From positions 322,755 through 386,754 of the forward strand of contig NZ_JADQTO010000004.1 in assembly GCF_015704865.1 (NCBI RefSeq): a DNA stretch of 64,000 bases. Reading direction: 5' to 3'. The notes under the pieces were generated by a model. That model was not told the DNA's origin. It worked only from the letters and a program-made list of their open reading frames with translations, and did no database searches. The translations under genes were made by a program, and so were the position numbers. Positions 17,634 to 26,373 of the stretch are shown here, one piece after another (within the stretch, counting starts at the first letter, position 1; each line of letters starts with the position of its first letter). The stretch comes from Actinoplanes aureus (GTDB taxonomy: Bacteria; Actinomycetota; Actinomycetes; Mycobacteriales; Micromonosporaceae).

Positions 17634-18047
17634 TCAAGTCTCGGAGCCCGCCGCCGCCTCGCGGACCAGCAGCTCCATCGCCTTGGCGACGATGGCGAGC
17701 TCCTCGGCTGAGAGCCGGCTGAGGAGTTCGCGCTGTTTGACGGCACCGGCCGTGATGATGCCTTCGATGAGTTCCGTGCCTGCTTTGGTGAGGCCGATCC
17801 GGCGAACCCGGCGGTCGTTGACGTCCTCTGTGCGGGTTACCAGGTCCTGCACCACCAAGCGGTCGATCATGCCGCTGAGGGCCGCCGCGCCCACGCCGAC
17901 CAGCCGGGCCAGCTCGCCGCCGGACAGCGTGCCGTGCCGCGAGAGCAGCAACAGGATCTTCAGTTGCGACATCGTCAGGTGCGACGAGAACAGCGGATCC
18001 GACCGGTCATCGGCGAACAGGTGCTCCAGCCGGATCTGGGCGCCCAT
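17634..18047 (-). CDS. MarR-family transcriptional regulator
   Basis: A winged-helix regulator of at least 137 residues: GTLSGGELARLVGVGAAALS is the recognition helix region, and DVNDRRVRRIGLTKAG is the wing with the typical DxRxxR signature. It is divergent from the RND pump gene and probably represses it. The first in-frame ATG (18047) lacks a ribosome binding site and truncates the N-terminal helix. A CTG at 18080 is 6 bases from AAAAGGAG and would add LSQKEQLIADI, so the protein may really begin there. No ATG, GTG or TTG lies further upstream before an in-frame stop. Confidence 0.85.
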   Translation of the reverse strand: MGAQIRLEHLFADDRSDPLFSSHLTMSQLKILLLLSRHGTLSGGELARLVGVGAAALSGMIDRLVVQDLVTRTEDVNDRRVRRIGLTKAGTELIEGIITAGAVKQRELLSRLSAEELAIVAKAMELLVREAAAGSET

Positions 18048-18192
18048 GATGTCTGCGATGAGCTGTTCCTTCTGGCTCAGCGCCGGCTCCTTTTGTGACG
18101 TGCCGGTGGCGTACGCGCTGCCACCTGATGACGGACGGTACCAGTGGGGCTTGTCTGCGGCCTACCTTGAGCCGCGCCGCGCCGTCGGGAAC

Positions 18193-18208
18193 GGGTCCCA
18201 GGGGACCC
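18193..18208. promoter_or_regulatory. perfect inverted repeat between marR and the RND pump
   Basis: GGGTCCC-AG-GGGACCC, two perfect 7-base arms about 15 bases before the candidate pump promoter. It is a possible operator for the MarR protein, though GC-rich for that family; seen in sequence, binding inferred. Confidence 0.35.
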
Positions 18209-18222
18209 CCATCGAAAACCAT

Positions 18223-18250
18223 TTGTTCGTGTCAGGCAAACTATCAGTAT
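18223..18250 (+). promoter_or_regulatory. candidate promoter of the RND pump gene
   Basis: TTGTTC (18223-18228), a 16-base spacer and CAGTAT (18245-18250) lie 28 bases before the ATG; a GGGGGAG ribosome binding site follows. This is the most AT-rich stretch of the intergenic region. Confidence 0.35.
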
Positions 18251-18278
18251 CGACCGAACTTTTCTCGGGGGAGCGCCC

Positions 18279-21200
18279 ATGTCAGTACTGACACGGCTCA
18301 GCCTTGCCAACCGAGGTCTAGTGGCGCTGATCGCGATCGTGATCAGCGGATTCGGCCTCTACGCGATTCCGTCTCTCAAGCAGCAGCTCTTCCCCTCGAT
18401 CGAGCTGCCGGCCGCCTTCGTCAGCGCGGTGCTGCCAGGTGCCTCGCCGGAAGCGGTCGAGGAACAGGTGACCAAGCCGATCGAGGACGCGGTCAAGGGC
18501 ATCGACGGCATCGACACCGTCACCTCGACCTCCCGGGAGAACGTGTCGAGCGTCGTCGTGATGTTCGAGTTCGGCACCGACATCGAGTCCGCGGTCAACC
18601 AGGTCACCACCTCGGTGAACCGGATCCAGTCCCAGCTCCCGGAGAACGTCGATCCGACCGTCTTCGCCGGCGGCACCGACGACATCCCGGCGATCGTGCT
18701 CGCCGCCTCCGGCGGGGACGGCGAGTCCGACCTGCTCAACCGCCTCAACGACACCGTGGTGCCGGAGCTGAACGGTATCGAGGGCGTCCGCGACACCCAG
18801 GTCACCGGTGCCCGGGCCGAGCAGGTCGTGATCACGCCGGACCTGGCCAAGCTGGGCGCGGCCGGTGTCGACCCGGCTTCGCTGACCACGGTACTGCAGG
18901 CCAACGGTGTCTCCATCCCGGCCGGCGCGGTCGTCCAGGACACCAAGTCGCTGACCGTGCAGGTGGGCACCCCGATCACCACGGTGGACCAGCTCAAGGG
19001 CGTCTACCTGACCGGCTCGCGCGGGCCGGTGAAGCTCGGTGACGTGGCCGCGGTGGAGAGCAAGCTGCCGCCCGCGGAGTCGTACACGCGGACCGACGGC
19101 GTGGACAGCCTCGGCATCGCGGTCACCGCGCGGCCGGACGGCAACCCGGTGTCGATCTCGCACGAGGTGCGGGACATGCTCGACGATCTGGAGAAGGACT
19201 CCGGCGCCACGCTGACGGTGATCACCGACCAGGCGCCGTACGTCGAGCGGTCGATCGAGAGCCTGACCACCGAGGGCCTGCTCGGCCTTCTGATGGCGGT
19301 GGTGGTCATCCTGGTCTTCCTGATGAGCGTGCGGTCGACGCTGGTCACCGCGGTGTCCATCCCGCTGTCGGTCCTGGTCGCGCTGATCGCGCTCTGGATC
19401 GGTGACTACACGCTCAACCTGCTGACTCTCGGCGCGCTCACCATCGCGGTCGGCCGGGTGGTCGACGACTCGATCGTGGTGCTGGAGAACATAAAACGGC
19501 ACCTGGAGTACGGCGAGGAGAAGGTTCACGCGATCACCGGCGCGGTGAAGGAGGTGGCCGGCGCGGTCACCGCCTCGACCCTCACCACGGTCGCCGTGTT
19601 CGCCCCGATCGCGCTGGTCGGCGGCCTGGTCGGGCAGATCTTCTCGTCCTTCGCGATCACCGTGACGGTCGCCCTGCTGGCCTCGCTCTTCGTGTCGCTG
19701 ACCGTGGTGCCGGTGCTGGCGTACTGGTTCCTCCGGCCGCCGGCCGGAGGCGCCGACGCCGAGGCGATCCGCAAGGCCGCCGAGGAGAAGGAGCTGCGCA
19801 GCCCGCTGCAGCGCGGTTACCTGCCGGTCATCCGGTTCGCCACCACCCGCCGCTGGGCCACGGTGCTGATCGGCATCGTGGTGCTGATCGGAACGTTCGC
19901 CCTCTCCACCCGGCTGGAGACGAACTTCCTCGACGAGTCGGGTCAGGACAGCCTGACGATCAGCCAGGAGCTGCCGGTCGGCACCAACCTGGCGACGACC
20001 GACGCGGCTGCCAAGAAGGTGGAGGCCATCCTCACCGACCGGGACGACGTGACCACGTACCAGGTCACCGTCGGTGGCAACTCGGCGAACCCGTTCGCCG
20101 GTGGTGGAGGCGGTGGCACCGCCACCTACCAGGTGGCGCTCGCCGAGGACGCCGACGCCGCGCAGGTCTCCGACGAGCTGCGCGCCGAGTTCGACAAGCT
20201 GACCGACGCCGGTGAGATCAAGATCGGTCAGGAAGGCTCCGGGCTGGGCAGCAGCCAGCTCTCCGTCAGCGTGACCGCGGCCGACACCGAGACGCTCACC
20301 GCGGCCACCGAGCAGGTGCGCAAGGCGATGAGCGAGGTCGCCGGCGTCGCCGACGTGGACACCACCCTGGCGGCCAGCGTTCCGCGGCTCGACGTGGTGG
20401 TGAACCGCGAGGCGGCCGCGAAGGCCGGGCTCACGGAGGCGCAGATCGGTCAGACTGTGGCTGCCCGGTTCCGGTCCGCACCGGCCGGCGAGATGTCCGT
20501 CGACGGCACCAGCCAGGACGTGGTGATCTCCTTCGGCGCGGCCCCGGCCGACCCGGCCGCGCTTCGCGCCCTGCCGCTCACCACGCCCCGCGGCGTGATC
20601 CCGCTGGACCAGGTGGCCGACGTCAAGGAGGTGGGCGGTCCGGAAGAGGTGACCCGGACCGACGGCAACCGCACCGCCACGGTCTCCGGCGCGGTCACCG
20701 GGTCGAACCTGACCGCGGTCAACCAGGACCTGACGAAGAAGCTCGACGCGCTCGAGCTGCCGCCCGGCGCGGAGTACACGATCGGCGGCGTCAGCGCCGA
20801 CCAGGACGAGGCGTTCTCGCAGCTCGGTCTCGCCGTGCTGGCCGCCATCGCGATCGTCTTCATCATCATGGTCGCGACGTTCCGCAGCATCGTGCAGCCG
20901 GTGATCCTGCTGGTCTCGATCCCGTTCGCGGCGACCGGCGCGATCGGCCTGCTGCTGATCACCGGCACCCCGCTCGGCGTACCGGCACTGATCGGCATCC
21001 TGATGCTGGTCGGCATCGTGGTCACCAACGCGATCGTGCTGATGGATCTGATCAACCACTACCGAGCCGCCGGATACGGCGTCAAGGAAGCGGTGATCGA
21101 GGGTGGCCGGCACCGCCTGCGGCCGATCCTGATGACCGCGATCGCGACCATCTTCGCGCTGATCCCGATGGCGCTCGGCCTCACCGGTGAGGGCGGCTTC

Positions 21201-21551
21201 ATCTCCCAGCCGCTGGCCATCGTGGTCATCGGTGGCCTGGTCAGCTCCACCCTGCTGACGCTGGTGCTGGTGCCGACGCTCTACACCATGGTGGAGAACC
21301 GCAAGGAGAAGTCGCGGGCCAAGCGCCAGGCGAGGCGGCTCCGCAAGAGCGGGGCGGCCGCGCCGGTCGCCACCGCGCCGGCCGAGCCCGCGGCGGACGA
21401 GCCGGAGCTGGAGCCGGTTGCGGTGCCGGACGCCAAGGACGCTTCGGCGGAGAACGGTGGTCCCCAGCCGGCCGGTGGCGCTCTGCGTGGTTACACCGAC
21501 CAGTTCGAGGTGCTCAAGATGCCTCGTAAACAGGACAAGCCGGACGAGTAA
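18279..21551 (+). CDS. RND-family efflux transporter (AcrB/HAE-like)
   Basis: A 1090-residue resistance-nodulation-division transporter of AcrB type: two repeats, each with one helix, a large extracytoplasmic porter region and a bundle of five more helices. The proton-relay motif GRVVDDSIVVLENI carries the paired Asp396-Asp397. A Gly-rich loop (FAGGGGGGTA) lies in the second porter region. The last 80 residues are a cytoplasmic Lys/Arg then Ala/Pro/Glu-rich tail. The pump exports hydrophobic compounds using the proton gradient. No adaptor or outer-membrane channel gene is adjacent, as expected in a Gram-positive. It is divergently paired with a MarR regulator and followed by a strong hairpin. 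Confidence 0.93.
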   Translation: MSVLTRLSLANRGLVALIAIVISGFGLYAIPSLKQQLFPSIELPAAFVSAVLPGASPEAVEEQVTKPIEDAVKGIDGIDTVTSTSRENVSSVVVMFEFGTDIESAVNQVTTSVNRIQSQLPENVDPTVFAGGTDDIPAIVLAASGGDGESDLLNRLNDTVVPELNGIEGVRDTQVTGARAEQVVITPDLAKLGAAGVDPASLTTVLQANGVSIPAGAVVQDTKSLTVQVGTPITTVDQLKGVYLTGSRGPVKLGDVAAVESKLPPAESYTRTDGVDSLGIAVTARPDGNPVSISHEVRDMLDDLEKDSGATLTVITDQAPYVERSIESLTTEGLLGLLMAVVVILVFLMSVRSTLVTAVSIPLSVLVALIALWIGDYTLNLLTLGALTIAVGRVVDDSIVVLENIKRHLEYGEEKVHAITGAVKEVAGAVTASTLTTVAVFAPIALVGGLVGQIFSSFAITVTVALLASLFVSLTVVPVLAYWFLRPPAGGADAEAIRKAAEEKELRSPLQRGYLPVIRFATTRRWATVLIGIVVLIGTFALSTRLETNFLDESGQDSLTISQELPVGTNLATTDAAAKKVEAILTDRDDVTTYQVTVGGNSANPFAGGGGGGTATYQVALAEDADAAQVSDELRAEFDKLTDAGEIKIGQEGSGLGSSQLSVSVTAADTETLTAATEQVRKAMSEVAGVADVDTTLAASVPRLDVVVNREAAAKAGLTEAQIGQTVAARFRSAPAGEMSVDGTSQDVVISFGAAPADPAALRALPLTTPRGVIPLDQVADVKEVGGPEEVTRTDGNRTATVSGAVTGSNLTAVNQDLTKKLDALELPPGAEYTIGGVSADQDEAFSQLGLAVLAAIAIVFIIMVATFRSIVQPVILLVSIPFAATGAIGLLLITGTPLGVPALIGILMLVGIVVTNAIVLMDLINHYRAAGYGVKEAVIEGGRHRLRPILMTAIATIFALIPMALGLTGEGGFISQPLAIVVIGGLVSSTLLTLVLVPTLYTMVENRKEKSRAKRQARRLRKSGAAAPVATAPAEPAADEPELEPVAVPDAKDASAENGGPQPAGGALRGYTDQFEVLKMPRKQDKPDE

Positions 21552-21564
21552 GCAGTGCCGAACA

Positions 21565-21596
21565 CCGATGCCCGGCCCCTCGTGGCCGGGCATCGG
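21565..21596 (+). terminator. strong hairpin after the RND pump gene
   Basis: CCGATGCCCGGCC and GGCCGGGCATCGG form a perfect 13-bp stem with a 6-base loop, 14 bases after the stop codon. There is no long U-tract; such hairpins are typical of high-GC Actinobacteria. Confidence 0.75.
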
Positions 21597-21611
21597 CGTA
21601 TTCATGACCGG

Positions 21612-21617
21612 TAGGGT
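21612..21617 (+). promoter_or_regulatory. leaderless -10 box of the second MFS gene
   Basis: TAGGGT, 7 bases before the GTG at 21625, right after the pump terminator. Confidence 0.5.
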
Positions 21618-21624
21618 TCAGTAC

Positions 21625-22872
21625 GTGCCAGCAGCGTTCTCGGTCCTTACCCGCAACCGTGACTTCCGCCGTCTGTTCGCGGCTGAGCTCGTGGTCTTCG
21701 GCGCCGACTGGTTCGTGATGGTGCCGCTGCTGGTCCTCCTGCCCGAGCTGACCGGCAGCGGTGCGTGGGGCGCGCTCGTGCTCGCCGCGGACACCGGGAT
21801 CATCGCGCTGCTGCTGCCGTACACCGGCACGATCGCCGATCGCGTGGACCGGCGGAAGATCCTGATCCTGGCGAACCTGGCCGCGTTCGTCTCGGTGATG
21901 CTGTTGTTCGCCGTCCGGTCGGCGGCGACCGCTCCGCTCGCCCTCGTCGCGGTGGGTGCCATCGCGGTGTCGAAGGCCTTCTACTCGCCCGCCGCCTCCG
22001 CCGCGCTGCCGAACGTGGTGGACCCGTCCGACCTGGCCGCGGCGAACACCGTGGCCGGCTCCGCGTGGGGCACCATGACGGTGGTCGGTGCGTCTCTCGG
22101 CGGCGTGGTGAGCAGCGTCTTCAGCCCGTACGTCTGTTTCGCGGTCACCGCGGCCTGCCTGCTCACCGGAACCGTGCTGACCGCCCTGATCCGGCGCCCG
22201 CTACAGGCGCCACGCGGCGCCGCCGAGCCCGCGCAGTCGATGCGCGCGATGTTCGAGGCGCTGCGCTACATCGGCGCCCGGCCACGGGTCCGGGCGCTGG
22301 TCACGGTCAAGTCGGCGGTGGGCCTCGGCAACGGCGTGCTCACCGTGTTCCCGCTGATCGCCGCCGCACACGGTGTCGGCGCGATCGGGGCCGGCCTGCT
22401 CTTCGCGATGCGCGGCGCGGGCGCCCTGGTCGGCCCGCTGGTGATGCGGCCGGTGCTGAACCGGCCCGCGTGGCTGCTCCCCGGCCTGGCCATCTCCATG
22501 GGCCTGTACGGCGTCGGCTACCTCGGCGTGGCCTTCGCCCCATGGTTCTGGCTGGTGCTGGCCCTGGTCTTCGTCGCGCACTTCGCCGGTGGTACCAACT
22601 GGGTGCTCTCCAACTTCGCGCTCCAGGGCGAGGTCCCGGACGAGCTGCGCGGCCGGATCTTCGCCGTCGACATGATGCTGGCGACGCTCGCGATAGCGAT
22701 CAGCCAGCTCGGTGTCAGCCTGTTCATCGACCAGGTGGACCAGCGGATCATCCTGGCCACCTGCGCGCTGATCACGCTGACGTACGCGATCGGCTGGCGG
22801 ATCGCCACCCGGCGGCTCGCCCCGGTGGCCGGTACGCCGGAGCAGGCCGACCGATTCGACATTCGGGATTAG
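21625..22872 (+). CDS. MFS transporter (12-helix efflux type)
   Basis: A 415-residue major facilitator with about 12 membrane segments, similar to the enterobactin-exporter (EntS)/MFS_3 group. Seen are the first helix RRLFAAELVVFGADWFVMVP and the cytoplasmic loop IADRVDRRKIL, the family's A-motif between helices 2 and 3. The GTG at 21625 is chosen because a TAGGGT hexamer sits 7 bases upstream; the in-frame ATG at 21604 would add seven residues but overlaps that box. It probably exports a small molecule. It is not visibly coupled to the RND pump because a terminator separates them. Confidence 0.88.
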   Translation: MPAAFSVLTRNRDFRRLFAAELVVFGADWFVMVPLLVLLPELTGSGAWGALVLAADTGIIALLLPYTGTIADRVDRRKILILANLAAFVSVMLLFAVRSAATAPLALVAVGAIAVSKAFYSPAASAALPNVVDPSDLAAANTVAGSAWGTMTVVGASLGGVVSSVFSPYVCFAVTAACLLTGTVLTALIRRPLQAPRGAAEPAQSMRAMFEALRYIGARPRVRALVTVKSAVGLGNGVLTVFPLIAAAHGVGAIGAGLLFAMRGAGALVGPLVMRPVLNRPAWLLPGLAISMGLYGVGYLGVAFAPWFWLVLALVFVAHFAGGTNWVLSNFALQGEVPDELRGRIFAVDMMLATLAIAISQLGVSLFIDQVDQRIILATCALITLTYAIGWRIATRRLAPVAGTPEQADRFDIRD

Positions 22873-22908
22873 CGGCACCGGGGCACTCCCGTTGAAATGA
22901 TCACGCCC

Positions 22909-22914
22909 TAGCAT
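22909..22914 (+). promoter_or_regulatory. leaderless -10 box of thrB
   Basis: TAGCAT, 6 bases before the ATG at 22921, identical in hexamer and spacing to argS. It decides the start: the in-frame GTG at 22915 would begin directly after the hexamer. Confidence 0.6.
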
Positions 22915-22920
22915 GTGGCG

Positions 22921-23865
22921 ATGGGCCTGTCCTTCGTCACCGATCCGGTCTCCGTCAGCACGCCTGCGACCAGCGCCAACCTCGGTCCCGGCTTCGACTC
23001 GCTGGGTCTGGCGCTCACCCTGTACGACGATCTGACCGCCCGGGTGACCGGCGACGCGTACACGGTCACGGTGAGCGGCGAGGGCGCCGGTGAGCTGCCC
23101 GCCGACGAGAACCATCTGGTCGTCCGCGCCATGCTGGCGACCTTCGACGAGTTCGGCCAGCGCCCGCCGGGTGTGGCCGTGGAGTGCGTCAACCGGATCC
23201 CGCAGGCGCGCGGGCTCGGCAGTTCCTCGGCCGCCATCGTGGGCGGCGTGCAGCTCGCCCGCGGCCTGGTCCGGGACGGGTTGCGGCTGATCGACGACGT
23301 GGCCGCGCTGCGGATCGCGGCCCGGCTCGAGGGCCATCCGGACAACGTGGCGCCCTGTCTGCTCGGCGGCTTCACCGTCGCTTGGACCGAGGCGACGGGC
23401 GGCCGGGCGGTGCGGTTGACTCCGGCGGAGGGCGTACGCCCAACGGTCTTCGTCCCTGCCGAGCGTGGGTATACGGCGACCGCGCGTGCCGCGTTGCCGG
23501 CCGAGGTCCCGCATGCGGACGCGGCGTTCAACGCGGGGCGGGCCGCACTGCTGACCCACGCCCTCACGAACGACCCGTCCCTGTTGTTCCCGGCCACCGA
23601 GGACCGGCTGCATCAGGGCTACCGGGGACCGGGGATGCCGGGCACGGCATCGCTCGTGGCCGCACTCCGCTCGGCCGGAGTCGCCGCCGTGGTCAGCGGC
23701 GCGGGACCGACCGTGCTGGCGTTGACCGAGGTCCCGGCCGATTTCACGCCGGGTGCGCAGTGGCGCGGCGAAGTGCTGGGCGTGGATGACGCCGGTGCTT
23801 GTGTGAAAGGGGGTATGGTGGAACACGCCGAGCGGGGCCCTGTTGCCGCAGGTCGTACGAGTTGA
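22921..23865 (+). CDS. thrB: homoserine kinase
   Basis: A 314-residue GHMP kinase that phosphorylates homoserine for threonine synthase. Motif 1 is PATSANLGPGFDSLGLAL (about 16-33), the ATP loop is ARGLGSSSAAIVGG (about 97-110), and the C-terminal motif 3 is AVVSGAGPTVLAL. The length is normal. It carries its own leaderless promoter, consistent with separation from thrC by the efflux insertion. A candidate rho promoter starts inside its last codons. Confidence 0.97.
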   Translation: MGLSFVTDPVSVSTPATSANLGPGFDSLGLALTLYDDLTARVTGDAYTVTVSGEGAGELPADENHLVVRAMLATFDEFGQRPPGVAVECVNRIPQARGLGSSSAAIVGGVQLARGLVRDGLRLIDDVAALRIAARLEGHPDNVAPCLLGGFTVAWTEATGGRAVRLTPAEGVRPTVFVPAERGYTATARAALPAEVPHADAAFNAGRAALLTHALTNDPSLLFPATEDRLHQGYRGPGMPGTASLVAALRSAGVAAVVSGAGPTVLALTEVPADFTPGAQWRGEVLGVDDAGACVKGGMVEHAERGPVAAGRTS

Positions 23866-23872
23866 TTACGCT
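23843..23872 (+). promoter_or_regulatory. candidate promoter for the rho leader
   Basis: TTGCCG (23843-23848), 18 bases, TACGCT (23867-23872). It would give a leader of about 300 bases before rho. The interval 23866-24178 holds no convincing gene, only this promoter and the hairpin below. Confidence 0.4.
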
Positions 23873-24111
23873 CAAGACCTAGCACAGGGCTTCAACAACA
23901 ACCCGCGAAGCAAGCGATCTCTGCGGTTCGGCGCACCCCCGAGATTTCTGGGCCTTGGTGGCCTGTCTCAACTCTCATCAAGGCACACGCCGGACAGCAG
24001 TCGATAGATCGCTGCACTCGCCGAGACCTACCCGTCAAGCCCTGGCGGGCAGGGAAACCGTCGAGCTGCCGTGCTGCACGAAACTCCCGCGCCGCTGTTG
24101 CGAAGCGGGTT

Positions 24112-24161
24112 CCGAGGGCACCCGGCCCTGGCTGCAAGCTCCGGGTGATCTCGGGTTTTTT
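24112..24161 (+). terminator. intrinsic terminator/attenuator in the rho leader
   Basis: Bases 24112-24125 pair with 24141-24154 (13 of 14 positions, one G-U, one mismatch) around a 15-base loop, followed by GTTTTTTCC (six T at 24156-24161). It ends only 17 bases before the rho start codon and includes no part of another gene, so it can act only on rho's own message. A competing small helix, GGGT (24107-24110) with ACCC (24120-24123), would disrupt the terminator arm. Confidence 0.7.
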
Positions 24162-24178
24162 CCGACGGAAGGAATCCA

Positions 24179-26242
24179 TTGAGCGACACCACCGACGTGA
24201 CGTCGGGTGTTTCTGACGTCGCTGACGGCGCCGGCACCACCGCGACCGCTACGAAGCGCCGCCGTGGCGGCACCGGGCTGTCCGCCATGCTGCTGCCCGA
24301 GTTGCAGAGCCTCGCCGCCTCCCTCGGCATCTCCGGTACCGCCCGGATGCGCAAGGGTGAGCTGATCGCCGCGATCACCGAGCGCCAGAGTGGCGGCAAC
24401 GCCGCCGCCGCAGAGCCGGCCCCGCGTCCGCGTACCAACGGGTCCGAGGCCGTCGCCGCGTCCCCCGCTCCGGCCCAGCCGGCCCCGGTCGAGGCTGCCC
24501 CCGCGCCGCAAACCGCAGCCGCCCCGGTCGAAACCGCCCAGTCCGCCCCGGCGGCCGAGCGTCCGTCCCGGAGCCGCCGCGAGCGCGGGTCCCGTGACAC
24601 GGCGCCGCGTGAGACACCCGTCAAGGACGCCACCGAGGCTGCTCAGCCCGCCGTGACCACGGCGCCGGCCGAGGCGACGGCCCCGGCCGAGACCATCGAG
24701 CGTCCCGAGCGTGGTGACCGTCCGGAGCGCGGTGAGCGTAACCGCGACCGCGACCGGCAGCGCAACCAGCGCGACGGCCAGCAGCGTGACGGCCAGCAGC
24801 GTGACGGCCAGCAGCGTGACGGCCAGCAGCGTGACGGCGAGCGGAACCGCGATGGCGACCGCAACCGGGACGGCAACCGCGACGGCGACCGCAACCGGGA
24901 CAGTGAGCGGAACAACGACCGCGGGCCTCGCGCCGAGCAGGGCCGCCCCGATGACGGGCACGACGACGACAACGACTCCGATGGCGGCCGGCGGAGCCGG
25001 CGCAGCCGCTTCCGGGACCGCCGCCGGGGCCGCGACCGCGACGGTGACCAGCGCGACAGCGGCCAGCGGGAGGGCCGTGAGCCGCACGTCGCCGAGGACG
25101 AGGTTCTCGTTCCGGTGGCCGGCATCCTCGACGTGCTGGACAACTACGCGTTCGTGCGGACCACCGGCTACCTGTCCGGGCCGAACGACGTGTACGTCTC
25201 GATGTCGCAGGTGAAGAAGTACGGGCTGCGCCGCGGCGACGCGGTCACCGGTGCGGTGCGCTCGGCCCCGCGCGACGGTGGCGGCAACGAGCAGCGGCGG
25301 GACAAGTACAACCCGCTGGTCCGGCTGGACACCATCAACGGCATGGAACCCGACGAGGCCCGCAGGCGTCCCGAGTTCTACAAGCTCACGCCGCTCTACC
25401 CGCAGGAGCGCCTGCGGCTGGAGACCGAGCCGCACATCCTCACCACCCGCGTCATCGACCTGGTCATGCCGATCGGCAAGGGCCAGCGGGCGCTGATCGT
25501 CTCCCCGCCGAAGGCCGGTAAGACGATGGTGTTGCAGGCGCTGGCCAACGCGATCACCCGCAACAACCCCGAGTGCCACCTGATGGTCGTGCTCGTGGAC
25601 GAGCGGCCCGAAGAGGTCACCGACATGCAGCGCTCGGTGAAGGGCGAGGTCATCGCGGCCACGTTCGACCGTCCGCCGCAGGACCACACCACGGTCGCCG
25701 AGCTGGCGATCGAGCGGGCCAAGCGCCTGGTCGAGCTGGGCCACGACGTGGTCGTGCTGCTCGACTCGGTGACCCGGCTCGGCCGGTCGTACAACCTGGC
25801 GGCGCCGGCCTCCGGCCGCATCATGTCGGGTGGTATTGATTCGACGGCGCTCTACCCGCCGAAGCGGTTCCTCGGCGCGGCGCGCAACATCGAGAACGGT
25901 GGCTCGCTCACCATCCTCGCGACCGCGCTGGTGGAGACCGGTTCGATGATGGACACGGTGATCTTCGAGGAGTTCAAGGGCACGGGTAACGCCGAGCTCA
26001 AGCTGGACCGCAAGATCGCTGACAAGCGTGTCTTCCCGGCCGTGGACGTCTCCGCCTCCGGCACCCGTAAGGAAGAGATCCTGATGGGCAAGGAGGAGCT
26101 GGCGATCATCCACAAGCTCCGCAAGGTGCTCAGCTCGCTGGAGTCGGGCGCTGCTCTGGATCTCCTGCTGGACCGGCTCAAGCAGACCCGGACCAACATC
26201 GAGTTCCTGATGCAGATCGCCAAGTCAACGCCTGGCGAATAA
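24179..26242 (+). CDS. rho: transcription termination factor Rho
   Basis: A 687-residue hexameric RNA helicase that ends transcription. The N-terminal helical Rho_N domain is residues about 33-70 (LPELQSLAASLGI). Then comes an actinobacterial insertion of about 230 residues rich in Arg, Asp, Asn, Gln and Gly, including four exact DGQQR repeats. The RNA-binding OSB fold is about 300-375, and the ATPase core follows with Walker A PPKAGKTMV and the segments VDERPEEVTDMQRSV, LDSVTRLGRSYN and GGSLTILATALVETGS. The TTG start has a GGAAGGA ribosome binding site 5 bases upstream. E. coli Rho has 419 residues, so the difference is almost all insertion. Confidence 0.97.
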   Translation: MSDTTDVTSGVSDVADGAGTTATATKRRRGGTGLSAMLLPELQSLAASLGISGTARMRKGELIAAITERQSGGNAAAAEPAPRPRTNGSEAVAASPAPAQPAPVEAAPAPQTAAAPVETAQSAPAAERPSRSRRERGSRDTAPRETPVKDATEAAQPAVTTAPAEATAPAETIERPERGDRPERGERNRDRDRQRNQRDGQQRDGQQRDGQQRDGQQRDGERNRDGDRNRDGNRDGDRNRDSERNNDRGPRAEQGRPDDGHDDDNDSDGGRRSRRSRFRDRRRGRDRDGDQRDSGQREGREPHVAEDEVLVPVAGILDVLDNYAFVRTTGYLSGPNDVYVSMSQVKKYGLRRGDAVTGAVRSAPRDGGGNEQRRDKYNPLVRLDTINGMEPDEARRRPEFYKLTPLYPQERLRLETEPHILTTRVIDLVMPIGKGQRALIVSPPKAGKTMVLQALANAITRNNPECHLMVVLVDERPEEVTDMQRSVKGEVIAATFDRPPQDHTTVAELAIERAKRLVELGHDVVVLLDSVTRLGRSYNLAAPASGRIMSGGIDSTALYPPKRFLGAARNIENGGSLTILATALVETGSMMDTVIFEEFKGTGNAELKLDRKIADKRVFPAVDVSASGTRKEEILMGKEELAIIHKLRKVLSSLESGAALDLLLDRLKQTRTNIEFLMQIAKSTPGE
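24773..24832 (+). repeat. four exact 15-base tandem repeats inside rho
   Basis: GACGGCCAGCAGCGT repeats four times without change, encoding DGQQR four times in the disordered insertion. A fifth diverged unit follows. Confidence 0.95.
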
Positions 26243-26246
26243 CCGT

Positions 26247-26293
26247 ACAAAAGCGACGCGATCCACCAAACGGGTGGGTCGCGTCGCTTTTGT
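26247..26293 (+). terminator. rho terminator
   Basis: A 21-bp stem (26247-26267 with 26273-26293) with a 5-base loop; the arms begin ACAAAAGCGACGCG and end CGCGTCGCTTTTGT, so it has a T-run on either strand and could work in both directions. It lies 4 bases after the rho stop codon. Confidence 0.85.
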
Positions 26294-26373
26294 CGCACAC
26301 GGTGTCTGATTATGCCCATCCGTGGTCGTGCGAACCTCCGGTATCCCCACCCTCGATAGGCCGGAGGCGCTCG

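Noticed and set aside
18318-21605. A 1095-codon open frame antisense to the RND pump
   Set aside because: It is rich in His/Arg/Asp/Gly with no domain; it arises from GC-skewed codons of the pump gene on the other strand.
24773-24832. CRISPR array
   Set aside because: Units are contiguous, in frame and without spacers. No spacer-type repeats were seen elsewhere in the window.
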